A program made the translations under genes and the position numbers. A DNA stretch of 34,372 nt from Rhizobiaceae bacterium. Its GTDB lineage: Bacteria > Pseudomonadota > Alphaproteobacteria > Rhizobiales > Rhizobiaceae. Positions 26,328 to 34,270 of this stretch are shown here, in pieces. The notes below the pieces were generated by a model. That model saw only the letters and a program-made list of their open reading frames with translations, made no database searches and was not told the DNA's origin. Location: NCBI GenBank assembly GCA_016742175.1, contig JACVCH010000028.1, forward strand, positions 1 through 34,372, read 5' to 3'. Position 1 is the first letter of the stretch; every line of letters starts with the position of its first letter.

Positions 26328-27641
26328 CTACTCGGCCGCAACCTTTGCGGCAGGATTGTTCGGATGCGTGGTCCAGTTCGCATAGACCGGCGACACCGTC
26401 TTGTCGGTGCGCTGGTCGAGCGCGCCGACGGCCAGCGCCTCCATGGTGATGCAGCTTTCGACAGGGCAGACATTGACGCACAGATTGCAACCGACGCACT
26501 CCGCCTCGATCACCTCGAAGTGGCGCTTGCCGTCCACCATGTTGGTGATCGCCTGGTGCGAGGTGTCCTCGCAGGCGATGTGGCAGCGGCCGCACTTGAT
26601 GCACAGATCCTGGTCGATACGCGCCTTGGTGACGTAGTTGAGGTTGAGATACTGCCAGTCGGTCACGTTCGGCGTCGCGCGGCCGATAATGTCGTCGAGG
26701 TCGCGATGACCCTTCTCGTCCATCCATTCGGAAAGGCCGGTAATCATCTCCTCGACGATCTTGAAGCCATAGGTCATCGCCGCCGTGCAGACCTGCGCGT
26801 TGCCGGCCCCGAGCGCCAGGAATTCGGCCGCGTCGCGCCATGTGGTGATGCCGCCGATCGCCGAAATCGGCAGGCCGCGCGTTTCGGGATCACGCGCGAT
26901 CTCGGCCACCATGTTCATGGCGATCGGCTTGACCGCCGGGCCGCAATAGCCGCCATGCGTGCCCTTGCCGTCGATCGTCGGTTCCGGCGCGAAACTGTCG
27001 AGATTGACGCCCGTGATCGAGTTGATCGTGTTGATCAGCGAGACGGCGTCGGTCCCGCCTGCATGCGCGGCGCGTGCAGGTTTGCGGATGTCGGTGATGT
27101 TGGGCGTCAGCTTGGTGATCACCGGCATGCGGGTGTACTGCTTGCACCAGCGCACGACCATCTCGATGTATTCGGGCACTTGGCCGACGGCCGCGCCCAT
27201 GCCCCGTTCGCTCATGCCGTGCGGACAGCCGAAATTGAGCTCGATGCCGTCCGCGCCGGTTTCCTCGACCAGCGGCAGGATCGAGCGCCACGCGTTCTCC
27301 TCGCACGGAACCATGATCGAGACGACCATCGCCCGGTCGGGCCAGTCGCGCTTGACCTGCTTGATCTCGCGCAGGTTGGTTTGAAGGTCTCGGTCGGTGA
27401 TGAGCTCGATATTGTTCAAGCCCAGCAGCCGCCGGTCCGCGCCCCAGATCGCGCCGTAGCGCGGCCCGTTGACGTTGACGACGGGCGGGCCTTCCTCGCC
27501 CAGCGTCTTCCACACCACGCCGCCCCAGCCCGCCTTAAAGGCGCGCACGACGTTGTACGCCTTGTCGGTCGGCGGCGCGGAGGCGAGCCAGAACGGATTG
27601 GGCGACTTGATGCCGACGAAGTTCGAACGAATGTCTGCCAT
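26328..27641 (-). CDS. preA: NADH-dependent dihydropyrimidine dehydrogenase, subunit PreA
   Basis: About 437 residues: an FMN-binding dihydroorotate-dehydrogenase-like barrel (NPFWLASAPPTDKAYNVV at the start, FGCPHGMSERGMG near 140, IGGITTWRDAAEF later) then a two-[4Fe-4S] ferredoxin domain (CIKCGRCHIAC and CVGCNLCVNVCP). With PreT it reduces uracil and thymine to the dihydro forms. Two ATGs exist; that at 27641 has the better spacing from GGGAGG, that at 27647 overlaps the preT stop. The pig enzyme has a catalytic Cys in GLACGQ; here the loop reads GAAVGQ. Confidence 0.94.
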   Translation of the reverse strand: MADIRSNFVGIKSPNPFWLASAPPTDKAYNVVRAFKAGWGGVVWKTLGEEGPPVVNVNGPRYGAIWGADRRLLGLNNIELITDRDLQTNLREIKQVKRDWPDRAMVVSIMVPCEENAWRSILPLVEETGADGIELNFGCPHGMSERGMGAAVGQVPEYIEMVVRWCKQYTRMPVITKLTPNITDIRKPARAAHAGGTDAVSLINTINSITGVNLDSFAPEPTIDGKGTHGGYCGPAVKPIAMNMVAEIARDPETRGLPISAIGGITTWRDAAEFLALGAGNAQVCTAAMTYGFKIVEEMITGLSEWMDEKGHRDLDDIIGRATPNVTDWQYLNLNYVTKARIDQDLCIKCGRCHIACEDTSHQAITNMVDGKRHFEVIEAECVGCNLCVNVCPVESCITMEALAVGALDQRTDKTVSPVYANWTTHPNNPAAKVAAE

Positions 27642-27643
27642 GC

Positions 27644-29008
27644 TCATGCCCTCCCGTTGGAGTTGAGGGTGCGATGAATGCTCTCGGCCGCGTCGCGGCC
27701 TTGCGCGACGGCGGAGACCGTGAGGTCGTCGCCGCCGAGGACGCAGTCCCCGCCGGCCCAGATCTTCGGCGCGGAGGTGCGGCCTTCTTCATCGACCTTG
27801 ATGCGGCCAGCTTCCATCGCGATTGTCGAGCCGGAACCGTTCAGCGGCATGGCATCGAAGGTCTGGCCGATCGCCTTGAACACCTGGTCGGCATCGATCC
27901 GCACCGTCTCGCCGGTGCCGGCGACGCGGCCGTCGCGGATTTCGGTGTATTCGAGTTCGATGCCGCTCACCTTGCCGCCCTCGGCGAGAATGCGAACCGG
28001 CTTCAGCCAGTGGCGGATGGTGACGCCTTTCGAGGCCGCAAGGTCCTGCTCGAATTCGGAAGCGTTCATGCTTTCCTTTCCGCGGCGATAGGCGATCGTC
28101 ACCTGTTCGGCGCCAAGGAGCTTGGATTGGACCGCGGCATCGACCGCCGTCATGCCGCCGCCGATGACCACGACGCGCCGGCCGACCTGCAATTGCGACA
28201 GGTCCGGCGCCTGGCGCAGCGCGGCGATGAAGTCGACCGCATTCTCCACGCCCTCGAACTCCTCGCCTTCCGCCTGCAGCGCGTTGACGCCCGTCAGGCC
28301 CGCGCCTACGAAGACGGCGTCATAGGTCGCGGCCAGCTCGGAAAGCGCGAAGTCGCGCCCCATCATCTGGCCGTTCCTGACCTCGATGTTGCCGATGCCC
28401 AGCACGTAATCGACTTCCGCCTGCGCGAAGCCTTCGGGCGCCTTGTAAGCGGCGATGCCGTATTCGTTGAGCCCGCCCGGCTTCGGCCGCGCCTCGTAGA
28501 TGGTGACGTGGTGGCCGTGCATGGCGAGGCGGTGTGCGCAGGCGAGACCCGCCGGCCCGGCGCCCACCACCGCGACCTTGCGTCCGGTCGACGGAGCCGG
28601 CTCGTAGAACTGCACGTCGCGCGCCATCGCCGTGTCGGTCGCATAGCGCTGCAGCCGGCCGATCTGCACCGGCTTGCCCTCGGCGACCTCGCGCACGCAG
28701 ACCTCTTCGCACAGCGTCTCGGTCGGGCAGACGCGGGCGCACATGCCGCCGAGAATGTTCTGGTCGAAGATCGTCTTCGCCGAGCCCAGCGGATTGCCCG
28801 TCGAGATCTGCCGGATGAACATCGGGATGTCGATCGACGTCGGGCACGCCTGCATGCAGGGCGCGTCGTAGCAGAAATAGCACCGGTCGGATTCGACCAG
28901 CGCTTCATGCCGGTCGAGCGGCGGATGCAGGTCCGCGAAATTCTTCGGATACTGATCGGAGGGAAGCCGTTGTGCGGCAATCCCCTCCTTGTAGAGGCCG
29001 TCAGCCAT
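27644..29008 (-). CDS. preT: NADH-dependent dihydropyrimidine dehydrogenase, subunit PreT
   Basis: 454 residues. An N-terminal Cys-rich Fe-S region (CYFCYDAPCMQACP and CARVCPTETLCEEVC) precedes FAD- and NAD-binding Rossmann motifs (VVGAGPAGLACA near 146 and VVIGGGMTAVDAA later). It passes electrons from NAD(P)H to PreA. The ATG at 29008 follows GGGGAA. A RutR-like box lies 50 bp upstream. It is the first gene of preT-preA. The wider family includes the glutamate synthase small subunit, but the linked preA settles the assignment. Confidence 0.95.
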   Translation of the reverse strand: MADGLYKEGIAAQRLPSDQYPKNFADLHPPLDRHEALVESDRCYFCYDAPCMQACPTSIDIPMFIRQISTGNPLGSAKTIFDQNILGGMCARVCPTETLCEEVCVREVAEGKPVQIGRLQRYATDTAMARDVQFYEPAPSTGRKVAVVGAGPAGLACAHRLAMHGHHVTIYEARPKPGGLNEYGIAAYKAPEGFAQAEVDYVLGIGNIEVRNGQMMGRDFALSELAATYDAVFVGAGLTGVNALQAEGEEFEGVENAVDFIAALRQAPDLSQLQVGRRVVVIGGGMTAVDAAVQSKLLGAEQVTIAYRRGKESMNASEFEQDLAASKGVTIRHWLKPVRILAEGGKVSGIELEYTEIRDGRVAGTGETVRIDADQVFKAIGQTFDAMPLNGSGSTIAMEAGRIKVDEEGRTSAPKIWAGGDCVLGGDDLTVSAVAQGRDAAESIHRTLNSNGRA

Positions 29009-29057
29009 TCCAGTTCCCCATTATTGGTTTTCCCGGAAGGCTAGCACGATTTATTTT

Positions 29058-29073
29058 TTTATCAATCGGTCAA
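29058..29073 (-). promoter_or_regulatory. RutR-like operator upstream of preT
   Basis: Read on the minus strand the site is TTGACCGATTGATAAA. The left half and centre repeat the box before the transaminase operon; the right half is degraded. TTGACC could also be a -35 element. An AT-rich run follows. Confidence 0.6.
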
Positions 29074-29158
29074 AAATTGGCGCAACGCACACAAACCGCT
29101 GATTAATATGAGTATTTTTGTCCAGTTATTCGACCTTGGCGTGTGCCGTTTCCCGGGC

Positions 29159-29305
29159 TAGGGTGTGTTGAGATTCAGGGCTGTGCGTGCTGAAAATGAT
29201 GGGTTTCGAGAACCGGAGCGGAATGTACGTTCGGGTACATGAGCACCGGAAGCGAAGAAACCCGTCATTTGCAGGCCGCTCAGGCCTGAATATCAACACA
29301 CCCTA
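29159..29305. repeat. 147-bp palindromic MITE-like element
   Basis: Terminal inverted repeats starting TAGGGTGTGTTGA match at 20 of 21 positions (29159-29179 with 29285-29305). Inside are a second inverted repeat (29194-29207 with 29257-29270, 13 of 14) and a central ATGTAC/GTACAT hairpin. No ORF is within. It ends 10 bp before the FAH-family gene. TA at both ends may be a target duplication. Confidence 0.8.
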
Positions 29306-29315
29306 AGCAAAGCGC

Positions 29316-30011
29316 ATGACAGAATTCGCCATCGCCGCCCCCGCCCAGCCCTCGCTCGCCATCGCCGGCAGCCACCAGCGCTTTCCCATCCGCCGCGTCT
29401 TCTGCGTCGGCCGCAACTATGCGGCGCATGTGCGCGAGATGGGCAACGACGAGCGCGACCCGCCCTTCTTCTTCATGAAACCGGCGGATGCGGCCTTCGA
29501 CGCGGCCGGCGACATCCCCTACCCGCCGCTGACGGCAAACCTCCACCACGAGGTCGAACTCGTCGTCGCGATCGGCAAGGGCGGCCGCGACATCGCGCCC
29601 GAAAGCGCGCTCGATCATGTCTGGGGTTACGGCGTCGGCATCGACCTGACGCGCCGCGATCTTCAGGAAGAAGCGAAGAAGGCCGCCCGCCCCTGGGAAT
29701 GGGCGAAGGCCTTCGACCATTCCGCGCCGATGTCGCCGCTGGCGCCGTCGGACGGCATCGGCCATCCGACCTCCGGCCGGGTCTGGCTGTCGGTCAACGG
29801 CGCTCCCCGGCAGGAGGGCGACCTCGCCGAGCAGATCTGGCCCGTCCCCGACATCATCGCCATCGCCAGCCGCTCGGTCGAACTCCAGCCCGGCGACCTG
29901 ATCATGACCGGAACGCCGGCGGGCGTGGGAGCGCTCGCGCCGGGCGACCGGATCGATGCGGGAATCGACGGCATCGGCGCGATCAGCGTGACGATCACCG
30001 GCTATCCCTGA
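29316..30011 (+). CDS. Fumarylacetoacetate-hydrolase family protein, fumarylpyruvate-hydrolase-like
   Basis: 231 residues, a single FAH domain. Features are the FCVGRNYAAH start of the domain, FFFMKPADA, the metal ligand region HHEVELVV, GYGVGIDLTRRDLQ and the closing PGDLIMTGTPAGVG. The pattern is that of NagK/fumarylpyruvate hydrolases of the gentisate route, though no gentisate genes are present. The ATG is 10 bp after the palindromic element and no Shine-Dalgarno can be seen; the element may have replaced its original 5' region. Confidence 0.88.
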   Translation: MTEFAIAAPAQPSLAIAGSHQRFPIRRVFCVGRNYAAHVREMGNDERDPPFFFMKPADAAFDAAGDIPYPPLTANLHHEVELVVAIGKGGRDIAPESALDHVWGYGVGIDLTRRDLQEEAKKAARPWEWAKAFDHSAPMSPLAPSDGIGHPTSGRVWLSVNGAPRQEGDLAEQIWPVPDIIAIASRSVELQPGDLIMTGTPAGVGALAPGDRIDAGIDGIGAISVTITGYP

Positions 30012-30033
30012 CCTGCAGCAGGCGCCGCAGGTC
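30010..30033. terminator. Hairpin between convergent genes
   Basis: GACCTGC and GCAGGTC pair perfectly around a 10-nt loop in the 34-bp gap between the FAH-family gene and the coiled-coil gene. It overlaps the first gene's stop codon. No strong T-tract. Confidence 0.5.
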
Positions 30034-30045
30034 GTTAACACCCTT

Positions 30046-30597
30046 TCAGGCGCTGTCGCCGCCGACCACGTCGCGCATCTTCTGCGCCTTGATGATCGAG
30101 CGCGCATACTGCTCCCACGACGAGCGCAGGTGAAGCATCGTCGTCGTCAGGTTTTCGGCGACGGCCTCGAGTTCCTCGAGCGCCTTCAGGTTCTTGGAGA
30201 ACTGGCCGGCGAGGTCTTCGGAAATGTCGCCCGCCTTGGTGGTGGCGATCATCGCCTTCAGCGCCTTGCCGGTCTCCTGTGCCTGCGGCACGATCTTGGC
30301 CAGCGTCTCGTAGGCGGCGTCATACTGGATTTCGGCCGCTTCGAGCTGCGGGCGCTGCTGGTCGAGAACGCGCAACATGTTGCGCCAGTCGCGCATGCGC
30401 CGGTCGAGATCTTCGCTCAAGCCCGCGAAGCCGCCGGCGATTCGGCGCGGCGCGCGGGTCGTGTCGCCGAGGCCCGGCAGGTTCATCTCGCGGCGCGGAC
30501 GCGCCGGCTCGGTAGTCTTGGCGGCATCGGCCCGAAGTGCTTCGGTCAATCCCGCGTCAAGCGTCTTGATTGTGCTCTGTTCCACGGCGAACTCCAC
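30046..30597 (-). CDS. Hypothetical helical, probably coiled-coil protein
   Basis: 183 residues, no family recognised. From about residue 60 to 170 the sequence is rich in Glu, Lys, Arg, Gln and Leu/Ala in a heptad-like pattern (for example RMRDWRNMLRVLDQQRPQLE and LKALEELEAVAENLTTTML), with no signal peptide or membrane segment. The first 55 residues are low in structure and have PRRE and PRR stretches. A TTAA-N7-TTAA box 68 bp upstream suggests cell-cycle control by CtrA. It may be a structural or regulatory scaffold, which is inference. Confidence 0.75.
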   Translation of the reverse strand: MEFAVEQSTIKTLDAGLTEALRADAAKTTEPARPRREMNLPGLGDTTRAPRRIAGGFAGLSEDLDRRMRDWRNMLRVLDQQRPQLEAAEIQYDAAYETLAKIVPQAQETGKALKAMIATTKAGDISEDLAGQFSKNLKALEELEAVAENLTTTMLHLRSSWEQYARSIIKAQKMRDVVGGDSA

Positions 30598-30664
30598 TTG
30601 AATTAGAACTTGTCAACTCTCAACGCGAAACTGCACCGGGAAGTCCAAACGCGCAACTGTAACG

Positions 30665-30680
30665 TTAAAATCTGGTTAAC
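30665..30680 (-). promoter_or_regulatory. CtrA-type binding site
   Basis: TTAAAATCTGGTTAAC is an exact TTAA-N7-TTAAC, the CtrA consensus in alphaproteobacteria, 68 bp before the coiled-coil gene. A further TTAACCAT lies near 30827. The whole 30598-30855 gap is AT-rich for this window and has no supported gene. Confidence 0.55.
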
Positions 30681-30855
30681 ATGCTGATTTGGCGGCGCTT
30701 GTCGCGTTAAGTAAACGCGCCTCTCTTCTTGGGTCGGCCGGCCCCGCGCATCACGATTTTTTTGCCCTTTTTCCCCATCTTTATTCGCATTGGCAGGCGA
30801 CATCGGCCAAGACCTCCGATAGCGTTCGTTAACCATTCGGGGGAACGGGGTCGTC

Positions 30856-31050
30856 GTGAAACCATACGCGCATAACGTATTGAATTCGCTTGCAGATTTG
30901 CAGGAACAGGAAGCCGCAACCTGGGGCCGTCGCGCCAGCGACGCCGCACGCTGGGGCCTCTCCGACGATCACACCGAGGCCCGCCACCGCGCGCAGTCGC
31001 ACCGTGTAGAAGCTATAGCCCTTCGCGCCGGGATCGACGCTGGCGCCTGA
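30856..31050 (+). CDS. Small hypothetical protein
   Basis: 64 residues from a GTG at 30856 with a G-rich stretch (GGGGGAACGGGG) upstream. It begins MKPYAHNVLNSLADLQEQEA, is rich in Ala, Arg, Glu and His and has no membrane segment. It is the only plausible frame between the AT-rich gap and the convergent hydrolase gene, ending 11 bp before the latter. No homologue is known to me; it may be spurious. Confidence 0.4.
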   Translation: MKPYAHNVLNSLADLQEQEAATWGRRASDAARWGLSDDHTEARHRAQSHRVEAIALRAGIDAGA

Positions 31051-31061
31051 GGCCGAATTCC

Positions 31062-31763
31062 CTACATTCCGTCGAACAGCGCCCTGGCATTCGCGAAGGT
31101 GATGCGCAGCGGCACGGCGCCTTCCACCATCCACGCCTCGACCGTTTCGCCCTCCATCAGCGCCCGCGCCCGGGCCGTGTCCACGATCGCACCCCCATAG
31201 AGCCTGTTGGCGAGGTTGAGGATGCCGGTCACGTGCATGTCGGGCGTCGCGCTGCCGCAGGCGTCCTTCACCAGCACGACATGAAAGCCGAGCCGGATGG
31301 CGTCCTTCACGGTCGCGTCGACGCAGGCCTCGGTCCACACGCCGGCGACGAACAGCCAGTCAATGCCCCGCGCCTTCAAATCGTCGCCGAGCCCCGTGCC
31401 GAACGCGCTCGCCTCGCTCTTGACGACCAGCCGCTCCTCGCCCGCCGGCGCCACCTCCGCGCAGATTGCCGTCAGCGGATCGTCCTTGTCGCTGAACGCC
31501 GACCGGCCATCCGACGTGACGGGGTGGAACGGCCTCATCTGGGCGGTATCGACGGAATAGGCGAAATGACAGGCCGGAATGCCCGCCCCGCGGGCGGTCT
31601 CCAGAAGACGCGCGGCATTTGCGATCACCCGGTCATATCCCTCGACCAGATAGCGCGCGTCGTGGCGGTGCTCCTCCTGCAGGTCGATCAGCAGCAGGGC
31701 GGACGCCTCTGCCGGCACCGACAGCGGCCGCCGCATGGCCTTCGTGTCCGCCGTTCCCCTCAT
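31062..31763 (-). CDS. Isochorismatase-family cysteine hydrolase
   Basis: 233 residues. The catalytic triad of the family is visible: Asp27 (LLLIDLQEEH), Lys115 (VVKSEASAF) and Cys147 (GVWTEACVDATV). Members hydrolyse isochorismate, nicotinamide or N-carbamoylsarcosine. Its ATG overlaps the stop of the dimethylglycine/sarcosine dehydrogenase gene (ATGA). That coupling makes N-carbamoylsarcosine amidohydrolase, which yields sarcosine, an attractive guess, though the substrate is unproven. Confidence 0.88.
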   Translation of the reverse strand: MRGTADTKAMRRPLSVPAEASALLLIDLQEEHRHDARYLVEGYDRVIANAARLLETARGAGIPACHFAYSVDTAQMRPFHPVTSDGRSAFSDKDDPLTAICAEVAPAGEERLVVKSEASAFGTGLGDDLKARGIDWLFVAGVWTEACVDATVKDAIRLGFHVVLVKDACGSATPDMHVTGILNLANRLYGGAIVDTARARALMEGETVEAWMVEGAVPLRITFANARALFDGM

Positions 31764-34183
31764 CCACGCATCCGGGCGAAGTCCGGATCGAACAGGACCG
31801 CATCCAGCATCCGCGCCCGGTGCCGCCGCCCGAGGAACTCGATTTCGAAGCCATCCGACTCGCCGGCGATCTCCTTCGGCACATAGCCCATCGCGACCGA
31901 CGTGCCCGCATGGTGCGCATAGCCGCCGGACGTCACCCAGCCCTTGACCGCGCCCTCGTGCCAGATCGGCTCGTCGCCGATCACGTCGGCATCGACGGCC
32001 TCGACCGCGAAGCTGCGCAGCCGAAGCCTGCCGCCCGCCGCCTTTTCGGCCTGCGCCGCGCCCTTGCCGATGAAATCCGCGGGCTTGTCATAGGCGACGA
32101 AGCGGTCGAGCCCCGCTTCGATCGGCCCATAGATCGGCCGGTACTCACGCGCCCACGAGCCGTAGCCCTTTTCGAGCCGCAGCGCATTCAGCGCCCGCGC
32201 GCCGAAGAGCCCGATGCCGAACTCAGCGCCCGCGCCGAGCAGCGCGTCGAGCACATGCCGCTGATATTCCGGCGCCATCCAGAGCTCATAGCCGAGATCG
32301 CCCGTATAGCTCACCCGCCCGACGAGGCACGGCGCCATCGCGACGTCCATCTTTCTGATCGCCATGAACGGAAACGCCGCGTTCGAGACGTCGGCGCGCG
32401 AGACCTTCTCCAGAACCTGCCGCGCGTGCGGCCCCGCGATCGACAGCCCCACCTTGCCGAGCCCCAGCGCCTCGACCCGCACCGACCCGTCCACTGGGAG
32501 ATGCCGCTCGAACCAGCGCATGTGGAACTGCTCGGCGATGCCGGAGCCGAAGACCAGCCATTCGCCGTCGAGGTTCGCCACCGTGAAATCCCCGATCAGC
32601 CTGCCGTCCTCCTTCAGCATCGGCGCCAGCGTCATCCGCCCCGGCTTCGGCAGGCGGCAGGCAAGCATCCGGTCGAGAAAGACCTCCGCCCTCGCGCCCG
32701 TCACGCGATACTTCGCAAAGCTCGAGATTTCCGACAGCCCGACCCGTTCGCGCACCGTCGCGACCTCTTGGCCGACATGCTCGAAATCGGTCGAGCGCCG
32801 CCACGAGAACTCGTCTTTCACCCCCGCAGGCGCATACCAGAGCGGCACTTCGAGCCCATAGGCCGCGCCCCACTGCGCGCCCTTTTCCGAAAGCCGGTCA
32901 TAGATCGGCGTGGTGCGCAGCGGCCGGCCCGCCGGCAGTTCCTCGTTCGGAAACCGGATCGAGAAGCGCCGCGAATAGTTCTCGCGCACCTTGGCGTTGG
33001 TGTAGGCCATCGACGCCCAGTCGCCGTAGCGCGAAACGTCCATCGCCCAGATGTCGGCGCCCGGGTCGCCGTCGATCATCCAGTTGGCGATGGCGAGCCC
33101 CACCCCGCCGCCCTGGCTGAACCCGGCCATGACGCCGCACGCGACCCAGAAGCCCGGCAGACCGCGCACCGGCCCGACCAGCGGATTGCCGTCCGGCGCG
33201 AAGGTGAACGGCCCGTTGATGATCTGCTTGATGCCGGTTTTCTGGAAGGCGGGGAAATGCCGGAATCCGACTTCGAGCGACGGTGCGATGCGGTCGATGT
33301 CGGGCTCCAGCAGTTCGTGGCCGAAATTCCAAGGCGTCTCGGCCACCGACCAAGGTTTGCCGGCCTTCTCATACGTGCCCATCAGCATCCCGCCGCGCTC
33401 TTGGCGCAGGTACAGCTCGCCGTCGAAATCGACCGCATGGATGATTTCCTTGCCCGTCTTCGCGTTCCAGTCCGCGACCTCCGGCATGTCCTCGGTGATG
33501 AGGTACATATGCTCCATGGCGAGCACCGGCAGTTCGAGCCCCACCATGCGCCCGACCTCGCGCGCCCACAGCCCGCCGGCATTGACGACGTGCTCGCAGA
33601 CCACCTCGCCCTTGTTGGTGATGACGCGCCACATGCCGTCCTCGCGGCGCACGATGTCCTCGACCTTGTTGAAGCGCTCGACCGACGCGCCGAGCTTGCG
33701 CGCGGCCTTGGCATAGGCGTGCGTCACGCCGGACGGGTCGAGATGTCCGTCCTCCTTGTTCTTCACGGCGCCGACGAATTCCTTCGGATCGAGGAGCGGC
33801 ATGAGTTCACCGGCTTCCTTCGCGGAGATCTCCTCGAGGTCGATGCCCAGATACCGCCCCTTGGCGACGAGATTGCGCAGCCAGTCCATCCTCGCTTCGG
33901 TGGCCGCCAGAAGGACGCCGCCGGTCAGGTGCACGCCGGTCGCCTGGCCCGACAGTTCCTCGATCTCCTTGTAGAGCTCGATCGTGTATTTCTGCAGCTT
34001 GGCGACGTTCGGATCGCCATTGATGGTGTGCATCCCGCCGGCCGCGTGCCAGGTCGATCCGGACGTCAGCTCGTCGCGCTCCAGCAGCACCACATCCGTC
34101 CACCCCGCCCGCGCGAGATGATAGAGCACCGAACACCCCACCACCCCGCCCCCGATGACCACGACACGTGCATGCGATTTCAT
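31760..34183 (-). CDS. FAD-dependent dimethylglycine/sarcosine dehydrogenase with GcvT domain
   Basis: 807 residues. An N-terminal DAO domain (GGGVVGCSVLYHLARAGW, then STWHAAGG with His46 at the site of covalent FAD linkage in dimethylglycine dehydrogenase) is followed by an aminomethyltransferase (GcvT-like) domain from about residue 430 to the end. It would oxidatively demethylate dimethylglycine or sarcosine and pass the methylene unit to tetrahydrofolate. The ATG at 34183 follows AGGA. The frame upstream to 34306 is in the repeat. It is coupled to the isochorismatase-type gene. Confidence 0.92.
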   Translation of the reverse strand: MKSHARVVVIGGGVVGCSVLYHLARAGWTDVVLLERDELTSGSTWHAAGGMHTINGDPNVAKLQKYTIELYKEIEELSGQATGVHLTGGVLLAATEARMDWLRNLVAKGRYLGIDLEEISAKEAGELMPLLDPKEFVGAVKNKEDGHLDPSGVTHAYAKAARKLGASVERFNKVEDIVRREDGMWRVITNKGEVVCEHVVNAGGLWAREVGRMVGLELPVLAMEHMYLITEDMPEVADWNAKTGKEIIHAVDFDGELYLRQERGGMLMGTYEKAGKPWSVAETPWNFGHELLEPDIDRIAPSLEVGFRHFPAFQKTGIKQIINGPFTFAPDGNPLVGPVRGLPGFWVACGVMAGFSQGGGVGLAIANWMIDGDPGADIWAMDVSRYGDWASMAYTNAKVRENYSRRFSIRFPNEELPAGRPLRTTPIYDRLSEKGAQWGAAYGLEVPLWYAPAGVKDEFSWRRSTDFEHVGQEVATVRERVGLSEISSFAKYRVTGARAEVFLDRMLACRLPKPGRMTLAPMLKEDGRLIGDFTVANLDGEWLVFGSGIAEQFHMRWFERHLPVDGSVRVEALGLGKVGLSIAGPHARQVLEKVSRADVSNAAFPFMAIRKMDVAMAPCLVGRVSYTGDLGYELWMAPEYQRHVLDALLGAGAEFGIGLFGARALNALRLEKGYGSWAREYRPIYGPIEAGLDRFVAYDKPADFIGKGAAQAEKAAGGRLRLRSFAVEAVDADVIGDEPIWHEGAVKGWVTSGGYAHHAGTSVAMGYVPKEIAGESDGFEIEFLGRRHRARMLDAVLFDPDFARMRG

Positions 34184-34270
34184 GGATGTTCCTGTGAAGT
34201 CAGATGGTTGAGATGGTTTGTGGATTCGGGGTGGGAGATGAAGCCAGTCGCCAATGGCTGCGTTCCTTCG

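Noticed and set aside
29159-29305. Insertion sequence
   Set aside because: Only 147 bp with no transposase frame, so at most a non-autonomous element.
30735-30780. Rho-independent terminator at the GC-rich stretch followed by seven Ts
   Set aside because: The GC stretch cannot form a stem with an adequate loop and no plus-strand transcript ends there.
30707-30790. Short, very basic ORF (27 residues, MRIKMGKKGKK...) on the minus strand
   Set aside because: No ribosome binding site at either ATG and composition follows the local poly-A/T tracts; it overlaps the presumed regulatory gap.
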